In this document: in pieces, positions 9,025 through 18,300 of the stretch
How positions within the stretch are numbered: position 1 is the stretch's first letter
How the letters are laid out: the number at the start of each line of letters is the position of its first letter
NCBI RefSeq assembly: GCF_010993705.1
Contig: NZ_WOFO01000001.1
Coordinates: forward strand, 486,598 to 550,597
Direction: 5' to 3'
DNA: 64,000 nucleotides
Origin: Cyclobacterium sp. SYSU L10401
GTDB taxonomy: Bacteria; Bacteroidota; Bacteroidia; Cytophagales; Cyclobacteriaceae
Made by a program: the position numbers and the translations under genes
Notes under the pieces: model-generated
What the model saw: the letters and a program-made list of their open reading frames with translations, nothing else
The model's database searches: none
Told to the model about the DNA's origin: nothing

Positions 9025-9094
9025 AGATTTATCGGTCGGAATTAAAATGATATGGAATCATCCCTGGTATTTCAAATTGCTTTTACCAAAAGGC

Positions 9095-9125
9095 TTGCTT
9101 AATTTAAACGTTAAAATTACCTTTA
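9095..9125 (+). promoter_or_regulatory. Candidate promoter with internal palindrome for the rhamnose locus
   Basis: TTG at 9095-9097, a 20-base spacer, then TACCTTTA at 9118-9125 (7 of 8 consensus positions). Between the elements, 9101-9118 is an AT-rich near-palindrome, symmetric at 16 of 18 positions around a central ACGT, which is a plausible operator. Predicted transcription start is near 9132, about 20 bases before rhaM. Confidence 0.45.
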
Positions 9126-9150
9126 TTTCAACGTCAAATAAACTTTGCCC

Positions 9151-9468
9151 ATGATACCCGTAGCCTTTACCATGAAGCTTCTGCCTGGAAATGAAGCGGA
9201 ATATGAAAAACGCCACCAGGAAATCTGGCCGGAGCTGGAGGGACTTCTCAAGGAGGCAGGCATACTATCCTACCATATCTTTCTGGACAAATCCACCGGA
9301 ACGCTCTTTGCCTTTCAGGGCCTGAGCGAAGATCATCAAACCGATAGCCTGGCCGGGCAGGCCATCATGAAAAAATGGTGGGCGTATATGGCAGACCTCA
9401 TGGAAACGAATCCCGATCAATCTCCCCGGGTCCAGCCTTTGCAAAAGGTGTATAGCCTGCAGAAATAA
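9151..9468 (+). CDS. rhaM: L-rhamnose mutarotase
   Basis: A 105-residue member of the RhaM/YiiL family, which interconverts the alpha and beta anomers of L-rhamnose in the cytosol. Family features are the start VAFTMKLLPGNEAEYEKRH, the HxxIWPEL motif, the SYHIFLD strand, and KKWWAYMADLM, whose paired Trp residues line the sugar pocket. The length matches the family (about 104). I choose the ATG at 9151; an upstream TTG at 9145 would add only two residues. It lies 15 bases upstream of a GH106 rhamnosidase, which fits a role in handling released rhamnose. RhaA, RhaB and RhaD, needed to finish the pathway, are not in the window. Confidence 0.9.
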   Translation: MIPVAFTMKLLPGNEAEYEKRHQEIWPELEGLLKEAGILSYHIFLDKSTGTLFAFQGLSEDHQTDSLAGQAIMKKWWAYMADLMETNPDQSPRVQPLQKVYSLQK

Positions 9469-9483
9469 TAAAATCAAATCTTA

Positions 9484-12303
9484 ATGGAAAAAAATAAAAA
9501 GGCTCTTCGCTCCATATTTGGCCTGTCAATGCTGTTTTCAGCCTTGCTGTCCGGCTTAAGCAGTTGCGGTCAGGCACAGGAAAAGTCAAATTCGGTCAGG
9601 GCAGGTGAATGGCCGGAAGAAACCCGAACCTCAAAACCCTGGACGCGCTGGTGGTGGATGGGAAATGCAGTAGACAAGGAAAATTTGACGGCCTTGCTAG
9701 GGGAATACGAAGATGCCGGTTTGGGAGGCTTGGAAATAGCACCCATTTATGGGGCAAAGGGCTTTGAGGACCGATTTCTGGAGCACCTTTCCCCGGAATG
9801 GATGGACATGCTACAGCATGCCGTGTCTCAGGCAGATAGTCTGAATATGGGCATAGACCTTACCCAGGGTACAGGCTGGCCTTTTGGCGGACCCATGGTG
9901 AGCCCGGAGATGGCAGCACAGCGAATGATCGTTCAAAAGTACCGGTATACCGAAGGTCAGGGACTGGATAGGGCCATTGTCCTGGAAGACCGACGGGCCT
10001 CCCGTTTCAAATACGATCTGCATACTTTAATGGCTTACAAGGATGAAACCGTAGAAAATCTCACCGATAAAGTTATTGATTCGTTACACCTGGACTGGGA
10101 TGCCCCCGGGTCATGGGACCTTATTGCCATCTTTCAGGCCCAGACAGGGCAAATGGTGAAAAGGGCAGCTCCTGGAGGACAAGGCTTTACCCTCGATCAC
10201 TATGCCGATTCTGCTGTACAGCAGTACCTGGGGCATTTCGAAAAAGCTTTTGAGCAGGATTTCCCCGGTATTCGTTCATTTTACAATGACAGTTTCGAGG
10301 TTTATGGTGCTGATTTCACGGCCTGTTTTTTTGATTTTTTCGAGCAGAAACGCGGATATGACCTGAGGGATCACTTGCCCAGGCTATTTGCCGACGAGCC
10401 TGATGAGAACAGTGCCTGGCTGAAGTCCGATTACCGGGAGACCATTCATGACATGTTGCTGGAGAATTTCACCCTACCATGGACGAAATGGGCCAACAGC
10501 CATGGAAAATTGACCAAAAATCAGGCGCATGGCTCCCCGGGTAATTTATTGGACCTGTATGCAGCTGTGGATATCCCGGAAGGTGAAACTTTTGGCTCCA
10601 GCTATTTCCCTATCCCCGGTATCCGAAGGGACAGTGCGGATATCCGAAACGTGGATCCCGATCCCATCATGCTGAAATTTGCCTCGTCAGCAGCGCATCT
10701 GACCGGGAAAAACCTGGTGTCCACCGAAACCTTTACCTGGCTGGGCGAGCATTTTAAGTCTGCTTTCTCTCAGGCCAAGCCTGAACTGGAGCAAGCCTTC
10801 CTGGCTGGGGTCAACCACATGTTTTACCATGGGGTTACCTATTCTCCTGAAGAAGTGGATTTTCCGGGTTGGCTGTTTTATGCTTCCCTGAACCTGAATA
10901 CCCACAACAGCTTATGGCCACATTTTAAGGGATTCAATGCGTATATACAGCGGGTTCAGTCTGTTTTGCAGGCAGGAAACCCTGATCACGAGCTCATGAT
11001 GTACTGGCCCGTCTATGATATATGGTCCGACCCGGAGGGATTGTCCAAAATGCTGACCGTTCATGGTATCGATGAGTGGTTGCACCCAACCGCTTTTTAC
11101 CAGGAATCCAAAATGCTGATGGATAAAGGCTTTGGATTGGATTTTGTCTCCGATAAGATGATTGAGAGCCTACAGGTAGATGGAGAACAGTTTGTGGCAG
11201 CTAATGGAAGCTACCGTTCCCAAGTATTGATTGTTCCCGAGGCCGATTATCTGCCAGTGAGCACCCTTCAAAATGCCATTACTCTGGCAGAAAAAGGAGG
11301 GACGGTAATATTTCAGAAAGCACCCAGGGAAGTGCCTGGTTTCAAAGATCATTCCGCCAGAAGGGAAGCCCTGGAGTCCTTGTGGTCCGAGCTGGAATTT
11401 GAAGGCATGTCTTTTGGGAAAGTAGCCGTCAAAGGTAAAGGGAAGCTTGTTTTAGCTGAAAATATCTTTCAGGCTTTGGAAGGGCTTGGATTGCAAAGGG
11501 AAAGCCTGGTGGATGAAGGCCTCAAGTTTGTGAGAAGGGATTTGAATGGGGAAAAATACTATTATCTGGTCAATCATTCGGGAACTCCCGTAAATAAATT
11601 CATACCTCTTCGATATGGGGCTAAGGCAGCTGTTTTAATGGATCCCGAACAGGGTAAAATAGGCTTGGGCAGCATTAAAGCAACAGATGGAAAGGAATCA
11701 GTGCTTGTGAATTTGGCTCCGGGAAAGTCCCTGATCATTCATGTTCTCCAGAGGGAACCAGGCCGTATTCCGGACTGGCGGTATGAGAGCAGTACTCCGG
11801 AAATTGTTCCTGTAAAGGGGCCCTGGCGTTTGACATTTCAAAATGGAGGTCCTGAGCTTCCCGAACCGGTGACTTTGGACGCTATCAAGCCCTGGACCGA
11901 ACTGGATGATGTGGCCGCATCAGATTTTTCAGGACAAGCCTTATATGAAAGCTCCTTTGAGCTTGGTCCGGTAAAGGAAGGGGACAAGTATGTACTGAAT
12001 CTGGGTCAGGTGTTAGAAAGTGCCCTGGTTTGGATCAATGGGCAACAAGTAGGTTATGCTTTCGGAATACCCTTTAAGCTGGATATCACCGATTTTGTTC
12101 AGGAAGGCAGCAACCAGCTTAGCATAGAAGTGGCCAATCTCATGGCCAACAGGGTGCGTTACCTGGACCAAAACGAAATTGTCTGGAGAAATTACCACGA
12201 GATAAATTTTGTGAATATTGATTATGGACCATTTGACGCATCGGAATGGGAGACCATGCCTTCCGGACTTAGTGGCCCAATCAACCTTGAAATCCACCAT
12301 TGA
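9484..12303 (+). CDS. GH106-like alpha-L-rhamnosidase, lipoprotein
   Basis: A 939-residue glycoside hydrolase resembling family GH106, which releases alpha-L-rhamnose from plant or algal polysaccharides such as rhamnogalacturonan, and from ulvan-like polymers in marine species. The N-terminus is a lipoprotein signal with lipobox LSSC (Cys at about residue 28), so it should sit in the outer-membrane or periplasmic compartment. The hallmark WTRWWWMGNAV is near residues 53-63, with DLTQGTGWPFGGP and ETFTWLGEHF further in. The C-terminal 150 residues form a galactose-binding-like beta-sandwich (LVWINGQQVG; LDITDFVQEGSNQL). It follows rhaM by 15 bases and is probably co-transcribed with it. No SusC/SusD pair or other glycosidase is adjacent, so this is not a full polysaccharide utilisation locus. 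Family membership is by motif memory; substrate is inferred. Confidence 0.88.
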   Translation: MEKNKKALRSIFGLSMLFSALLSGLSSCGQAQEKSNSVRAGEWPEETRTSKPWTRWWWMGNAVDKENLTALLGEYEDAGLGGLEIAPIYGAKGFEDRFLEHLSPEWMDMLQHAVSQADSLNMGIDLTQGTGWPFGGPMVSPEMAAQRMIVQKYRYTEGQGLDRAIVLEDRRASRFKYDLHTLMAYKDETVENLTDKVIDSLHLDWDAPGSWDLIAIFQAQTGQMVKRAAPGGQGFTLDHYADSAVQQYLGHFEKAFEQDFPGIRSFYNDSFEVYGADFTACFFDFFEQKRGYDLRDHLPRLFADEPDENSAWLKSDYRETIHDMLLENFTLPWTKWANSHGKLTKNQAHGSPGNLLDLYAAVDIPEGETFGSSYFPIPGIRRDSADIRNVDPDPIMLKFASSAAHLTGKNLVSTETFTWLGEHFKSAFSQAKPELEQAFLAGVNHMFYHGVTYSPEEVDFPGWLFYASLNLNTHNSLWPHFKGFNAYIQRVQSVLQAGNPDHELMMYWPVYDIWSDPEGLSKMLTVHGIDEWLHPTAFYQESKMLMDKGFGLDFVSDKMIESLQVDGEQFVAANGSYRSQVLIVPEADYLPVSTLQNAITLAEKGGTVIFQKAPREVPGFKDHSARREALESLWSELEFEGMSFGKVAVKGKGKLVLAENIFQALEGLGLQRESLVDEGLKFVRRDLNGEKYYYLVNHSGTPVNKFIPLRYGAKAAVLMDPEQGKIGLGSIKATDGKESVLVNLAPGKSLIIHVLQREPGRIPDWRYESSTPEIVPVKGPWRLTFQNGGPELPEPVTLDAIKPWTELDDVAASDFSGQALYESSFELGPVKEGDKYVLNLGQVLESALVWINGQQVGYAFGIPFKLDITDFVQEGSNQLSIEVANLMANRVRYLDQNEIVWRNYHEINFVNIDYGPFDASEWETMPSGLSGPINLEIHH

Positions 12304-12318
12304 TAAAATTTTTTGTGG

Positions 12319-12331
12319 TTAGTTTTACTAA
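12319..12331. promoter_or_regulatory. Palindrome upstream of the GntR gene, candidate operator
   Basis: TTAGT-TTT-ACTAA is a perfect 5-bp inverted repeat about 105 bases before the GntR start codon. Its size and form fit a GntR-family dimer site, possibly for autoregulation. No copy is seen before rhaM or the permease, which weakens the case. Confidence 0.25.
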
Positions 12332-12434
12332 TTTCAATTAATTGAGTGTAAATGTAACAATTGAAAAATTTTAGTTAATTTTAAATGAGCCATTTAAGGT
12401 GGCAATGATCGGTAGCGCAAAATAACATGAACCC

Positions 12435-13484
12435 ATGAATGAATTAAAAACCCTTATTCGGCTGGATGAAAATTCACGGATTCCCAAATATCAGCAGATT
12501 GTCAATTCGATTATTGAAGATATAGAAAACTCCCATTTGCTGGTGGGGGATAAAATCCCATCCATCAACGAAATCAGTGAAGAACATTACCTTTCCAGGG
12601 ATACCGTAGAAAAGGCCTACAATCAATTGAAGGAGAAAAAAATAATACTTTCAGTCAAGGGAAAAGGGTATTATGTGGCCAAAAATATTTCCACATCTAA
12701 ATTAAGTGTGCTTTTTTTACTGAATAAACTCAGTAATTACAAACTCAAAACCTACAACTCCTTTATTGACAGTATGGGTGCCGATGCCCAGGTAGATTTG
12801 CGTATTTACCATTGTGACCCCAAATTGTTGCAAAACATTCTAAATGAAAACATGGGGGCCTATGATTATTATGTGTTGATGCCCCATTTCAAGCATGAAA
12901 AAGAGGGGCATTACAATTTGGATGCCGAGGTAATGAATTGCCTGAATAGAATTCCCAGAGAAAAATTAATTGTAATGGATAACCAAATCCCTCATTTAGG
13001 GGAAGGTGTGTCCGCCATTTATCAGGATTTTAAGAATGACATTTACAATGCACTTTGTGAGGGAATTTTTCAATTGCAGCATTACGATAAGCTGATGCTG
13101 GTTTATCCATTGGAAACCGTATATCCCTATCCCAAAGAAATCCTTATGGGCTTTAAAAAATTCTGCCAGGATTTTGACTTTGATTTTGAGGTCTTGGAAA
13201 CGGTCTATCCTGAAATGGAACTCAGAGCTAAGGATGCATTTGTGGTCATTGAAGAAAATGATCTGGTAAACCTGGTCAAACAAGTTCGGGAGCAAAATTA
13301 TGTTTTGGGCAGGGAAATCGGTATTATTTCCTATAACGATACCCCCTTAAAAGAGCTTTTGGGCATTACAGTTATCTCCACCGATTTCAAGCTGATGGGA
13401 GAAACTGCTGCGTATATGATCAAGAAGAATAAGAAAGAATCGGTGAAAAATGTTTTCAAATTCATCAACAGGGGTTCGGTGTAA
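12435..13484 (+). CDS. GntR family transcriptional regulator with sugar-sensor-like C-terminal domain
   Basis: A 349-residue transcription factor. Residues about 14-82 are a GntR winged helix (IPKYQQIVNSIIEDIEN; DKIPSINEISEEHYLSRDTVEKAYNQL; VKGKGYYV). From about residue 90 on it looks like a periplasmic-binding-protein/LacI-type ligand domain (VLFLLNKLSNYK, then GIISYNDTPLKELLGITVIS, and TDFKLMGETAAYMI), an architecture common for sugar-responsive GntR proteins in Bacteroidota. It lies between the GH106 gene and a permease, all on the same strand, so it probably controls this locus; L-rhamnose or a derivative would be the natural effector, which is inference. The C-terminal half is more AT-rich than its neighbours. 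The ATG at 12427 is out of frame, so 12435 is used. Confidence 0.9.
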   Translation: MNELKTLIRLDENSRIPKYQQIVNSIIEDIENSHLLVGDKIPSINEISEEHYLSRDTVEKAYNQLKEKKIILSVKGKGYYVAKNISTSKLSVLFLLNKLSNYKLKTYNSFIDSMGADAQVDLRIYHCDPKLLQNILNENMGAYDYYVLMPHFKHEKEGHYNLDAEVMNCLNRIPREKLIVMDNQIPHLGEGVSAIYQDFKNDIYNALCEGIFQLQHYDKLMLVYPLETVYPYPKEILMGFKKFCQDFDFDFEVLETVYPEMELRAKDAFVVIEENDLVNLVKQVREQNYVLGREIGIISYNDTPLKELLGITVISTDFKLMGETAAYMIKKNKKESVKNVFKFINRGSV

Positions 13485-13628
13485 CCTGAACCAAATCTCC
13501 TGTCAGTTTATGATTTAAATGGTTGATGTTTTTGAAGGTGATTGTTTTCCTGGTTGCTGTTCCCGTGAATAACGATATTCCAAACCTAACTGAAATCCAA
13601 ATAAAAGCTTAATTATCCCACCACATTT

Positions 13629-15017
13629 ATGGAAAATAGTAAAAGTCTTGTAGCCCGGTTGAATGCAGTAAATGAATACGAGCAGCAAGCTATACCAGGT
13701 AACAAGCTAAAAGGCTGGCGGAGTTTTTTAGGAACCTATGCCGGAGAACATACCGCCGGAACCGAATTCGTTATCGGGCCCCTGTTTGTGGCACACGGCG
13801 CCAGTGCCATTGACCTGGTGACGGGTCTGATTATTGGAAATATACTGGCTGTATTAAGTTGGGCTTTTTTAACTGCAAAGATTGCGGTCAAGACGAGGGT
13901 TACCCTTTATTTTTTATTGGAAAAAATTGCAGGTAAGAAGTTTACATTGATTTACAACCTGGTCAATGCGGGATTGTTTTGTTTTCTGGCAGGCGCTATG
14001 ATTGCAGTGGCTGCTACGGCAGTAGGTATTCCCTTCGACATGACCATGCCCCAGCTGACGGATATTTATCCCAATAATGTGGGTTGGGTGACGACCGTTT
14101 TTGTGGTAGGGGCAGTCACCACCGTCATTGCCATGTTTGGTTTTGACCAGGTGTCCAAGTTTGCCATGGTGGCCGCACCCTGGATGATCATGGTGTTTAT
14201 AGCAGCAGCCCTGGCGGTTTTACCCAGATTGGGAGTTACAGAGCTGGGTTCATTCTGGTCAGTGGCAGAAAGTACCATCTGGACCGGTACTCCTTTGGAG
14301 GGGCAAAGTAAGTTTGGTTTTTGGCACATCCTTTTCTTTGCCTGGTTTTGCAACATGGCCATGCATATTGGGATGGCGGATCTGTCGCTGCTGAGATATG
14401 CTAAGAAGTGGCAGTATGGTTTTTCCTCTGCCACTGGGGTGTTTCTGGGGCATTTTATCGCATGGATTGCTTCAGGTATATTGTATTCACTGTTTTTGAT
14501 TGAGTCTGAAGGAAGTCTTACTTTTGCCCCAGGTCCTATTGCCTATAGCGCAGTAGGGGTTGCCGGAGCGATTTGCGTGGTGATTGCCGGTTGGACCACG
14601 GCTAATCCCACACTTTACCGGGCAGGTCTGGCCATTCAGTCTATCAACCCTAAGTGGAAAACCTGGAAAGTCACCCTATTTGTCGGCTTGTTTACTACCA
14701 TTGCTGCCTGTTTCCCTGCTCTGGTAATGATGTTGCTGGAGTTTGTGGCACTTTATGGCTTGATCCTTATGCCGGTAGGTGCAGTGATATTTATAGATGT
14801 ATACCTGCTCGAAAAAATTGGTCTTAAGTCCAACTATGCCGAGTCCACAGGCAGTTCCCTGAACTGGTCGGTGGCCTTGACCTGGTTGATTACTTTGAGT
14901 TTTTGTTTGCTGCTAAATTTGGTAGTAGGTGTAGAAATCTTCTTTCTGGGATTACCGGGTTGGTTTATAGCCGTATTGGTGTATGTTGTTTCCTCTAAAA
15001 TCATTCAAAGAAAATGA
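13629..15017 (+). CDS. NCS1-type (purine-cytosine permease-like) transporter
   Basis: A 462-residue inner-membrane protein with about 12 predicted transmembrane helices and the general layout of the nucleobase:cation symporter-1 family. Family-like segments include the N-terminal AGEHTAGTEFVIGPLFVAHG before helix 1, FGFDQVSKFA in the middle, and GWTTANPTLYRAGLAIQ near helix 8. NCS1 proteins take up cytosine, purines, allantoin, hydantoins or related compounds with H+ or Na+. Its place downstream of a rhamnosidase/GntR pair is unusual for that family and raises the possibility of another substrate, but the sequence does not show this. The last four bases (ATGA) overlap the start of the next small gene, so translation is probably coupled. 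Confidence 0.82.
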   Translation: MENSKSLVARLNAVNEYEQQAIPGNKLKGWRSFLGTYAGEHTAGTEFVIGPLFVAHGASAIDLVTGLIIGNILAVLSWAFLTAKIAVKTRVTLYFLLEKIAGKKFTLIYNLVNAGLFCFLAGAMIAVAATAVGIPFDMTMPQLTDIYPNNVGWVTTVFVVGAVTTVIAMFGFDQVSKFAMVAAPWMIMVFIAAALAVLPRLGVTELGSFWSVAESTIWTGTPLEGQSKFGFWHILFFAWFCNMAMHIGMADLSLLRYAKKWQYGFSSATGVFLGHFIAWIASGILYSLFLIESEGSLTFAPGPIAYSAVGVAGAICVVIAGWTTANPTLYRAGLAIQSINPKWKTWKVTLFVGLFTTIAACFPALVMMLLEFVALYGLILMPVGAVIFIDVYLLEKIGLKSNYAESTGSSLNWSVALTWLITLSFCLLLNLVVGVEIFFLGLPGWFIAVLVYVVSSKIIQRK

Positions 15018-15202
15018 AGCTACTGATAAAAATAATTTCTTTTCTGGGCCTGGGCCTAAATATTGTTCCTGCAATCCTGGTTTTTGGTACCTACATGGAG
15101 TCGGATACCTGTAAGCTTTTGATGTTCATCGGGACAGTAATGTGGTTTGGTACAGCGCCTTCCTGGATGAATAAAAAAGAGCCAGAGACTGTTGGGGAAT
15201 AA
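15014..15202 (+). CDS. Small two-helix membrane protein
   Basis: A 62-residue protein with two hydrophobic helices (about residues 3-25 and 32-50) joined by a short polar loop containing a single Cys, and a charged tail NKKEPETVGE. It overlaps the permease stop by four bases (ATGA), a clear sign of translational coupling, so it is a real gene and a likely accessory or stabilising subunit for the permease. I do not recognise a named family. A 5-bp inverted repeat (TTGGG/CCCAA) just after the stop lacks a T-tract and is not a convincing terminator. Confidence 0.6.
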   Translation: MKLLIKIISFLGLGLNIVPAILVFGTYMESDTCKLLMFIGTVMWFGTAPSWMNKKEPETVGE

Positions 15203-15357
15203 AACCCAATAAAAACGCAAGAATACATTAGATTTCCTGTAGTGTCAGGCTATCTGCAAGAATAATAATCATTTTTATAGCGCTGGACAAAGTTAAAGTT
15301 TTTATTGTAAGGTGTTTTCCTTAAATTGATGCCATCTGGCAAGAAGGGTCCACCGAT

Positions 15358-18300
15358 ATGAAGTTCAAGGATTTACGCATTTGGATTTTGATTTTTGGCA
15401 GCATGTTGCTGATCGGTGCTTACCTTTATCAACACTCCAAGACCAATCAGGCCCAGCTGGAATCCCAGGGGATCAAGGCCGTTTACCTGGCCAGGCATAA
15501 TTTCATAGATGCTTTCTACAACTACCACGTGCAGCTGGAAGGTTATTTTAAAAGAAACTTTTATAACTGGGGGGGAGGACAGGGGCAAAGTGCTGCTGCT
15601 CAAATGGTAGGACTGATTGATAGAAATCCGAAATTTGGCATAGAAAAAATTAGAAACCTTCAGGAAGATCCTTCACTGGACGGGCAGATTTTTGCTCAGG
15701 ATGGTATTTCCCTGGCAAAAAAGGATTCGGCTTTTTTGATTAATGTAAAAGGCTTTCGATTTTTTCTGGATGATACGACCAGGTCAGGAGATTTGCCTGA
15801 ATGGGATAATGTTTTGCTTTCTGAAAAAATAGGAGAGGTTTTGGGCCAAACCTTTGACAGGAACGGTTTGGTAGGTAGAGGATTTGAGGTAGATCATTCC
15901 GTTCCGGTATACGCCCTTATGGAAAACAATATTCAGAGTTTATTTTTTGACAGGTTGTTTGTCTTGGATAGTGCAGGCGTTGCCATTTATCCAAATGAGT
16001 TGGCGGGCCTTCCGGTCATTGATGCAGATTCCTTGCAAGGCAAGCTAAATGTTGGAGAAAGGGAGCTTGACATCAGCCTTTCCGGGGATGAATACAAGGG
16101 CTTTTTATCTCCAGCAGTGATAGGTAACCAGGTGTTTTATCTGCTGGGTACCAAGGAGAAATCTCAGTTTGAAAGCGTGGCACTAAAAATCAATTTCAAG
16201 GTACTCAGCACATTCCTTACCCTATTGTTATTGATTTTTGTCTCCATCCCCATCATCAGTATCTTTAATCTCGGTGACGGTGATGTATTGACAAAAAAAA
16301 GGGTACTGGGCCTGGGCTTATCCTTGATTGTGGTGATGGTGATTTTGGGCTTTTTTTCATTTTCTCTATTTCAAAATTACAGAAGCCTCTCCCCTTCTGA
16401 CCGGGATGTTCTAGATTTGAAGGTTTCCTTTGCTGACCAAGTTTACAGTTTGAAATCAAATCTGGACAATTTCAGAATTCATCTGGAAAGAGGGAATATT
16501 GGTTCTGGTACCGTGATTCAATCACTAAATAGGAATAATAACATCAACGAATTTCTCGAATTTGATTTGAAGGGAAACATTCAGACCATGCTCATACCGG
16601 ACACCTCTGCCGTGGATGGCTCAATTGATTTTGGTGATTTCCCTTTCGTTTCCATTGCAAACCGGGATTATGTGCAAGCCCTTCCCGAATCCCCGGCAAA
16701 GCATTTTATCAGTGCACATTTTTCCAAATCTACTGGTAATCTGGAAGGGGTGATTAGCAGGCGGGTCGATAGTGTAGGTTATGCATTGACATTCAGTCTG
16801 GATTCCCTTGCCCCAAAAATCAGTCAAAACCAAAGGTTTTTTATTTTCAAACCCGATGGAAAAGTGCTCTTGAAAAGCCAAAAAGTAAATATCCCTATAA
16901 ATTTCCTTCAAGAAGCAGTGGGAGATGAAAAGTGGGAGGAAATCAGGACTCTGATGGGCAATAACCAAAGGGCCACATTTAAACAAGTATGGAAAACCCC
17001 CATTTATGTAAATGGCCATGAGTATGAGGCTTTATTGAGTCGGGTACCTTACGGACAATTCGTATCTGAAAACTGGGTGCTATACCTGGAAGATAAAAAC
17101 CTGCAGCACACCCTGCACTCTTTGGCATCCCTGGAAGCCATTACCGTATTTGTACCCTATTTATTGATTTTAGTGCTTCTGGCACTGTTGACGCTTGTCA
17201 CTACCAAATCCAGCATATACCTGGCTTGGGAGGATTTTTCTTTTGCCTGGTACAGTCCTTCTCCTGCCAAAAGAAACAGGTTTATATGGTTAAATGTAAT
17301 TTTATTTTTGGATTTGACGCTATTTGTAGGTGTTTACCTATTTTTACCTTTAAGTATTTTTAAGATTTACCTTTGGTCCGCACTTTTTGCCATCCAATCC
17401 GGAACCTGCAATTTCCTGATGTTATCTACTTCAGGAAGCGGTGCCCAAAAGAAAAACATCAACGGGTTTTTGATCATGGTAACCTTGCTTTGGCTGGGGA
17501 TGGCCTATTTGTTGATTTACCTGTCTCAGGTGAGTATGGACACCTTTTATTTTTCACTGACACTTTTGGTACTTGTCCTGATGGGGAGCTTACAATTACT
17601 TTGTCATTACCTTTCCAATACCGGTAAATTCCCCAGGTTATCCCCTGATAGGTGGACAAGAAGCAGTTCCATTGGCAAGCTGCATCGAAGCCTCAATGAT
17701 TTTTGGAATAAACTTACGGGTGTACACGTAGACAAAAGGGTATATGCCTTGAATTTCCTTTTATGGCTGGTCATCATTGGGTTTTTACCAGGCTATTTTA
17801 TCCACAGGCAGATTTTTAATCAGGAAAAGTTTATTTGGGATTATACCAGCAACCTGGCGCAAGGAGAAGTCCAGGACTTTGATATAACGGAGAAATTTTA
17901 TTTGGGACTTATTGCAATCCATGAAGAATTTAGACGAACAAATTTTGGAAGGTTTTCCAATCAGGATGATGAGTTGATCAGGGATTTCATTGCTCCTCCC
18001 CATGAGGTGATGGTAGATGCCTTTAACCGGCCGCCCAATTTTGTTATAGGTGATTTTTTTAAAAAAGATTTTTTTCGGAAAACCTTAAAATCCAACTTGC
18101 TCCTTTTACTTCCGCTATTTCTGGTTTTGATTTGGCTTTTCAATATGGTCATGAGGCTGGGGAATAAAATTTACCTCATTGATTATCACTTTACTTATGG
18201 TTCGTCTACCTTACCTCAGAACGCTAAAAAACAGAAATATAGTTTTATCATCGGTGTAGATGCCCTAAAATCCAGAAGTTGGATTTGCCATGAATTTGGT

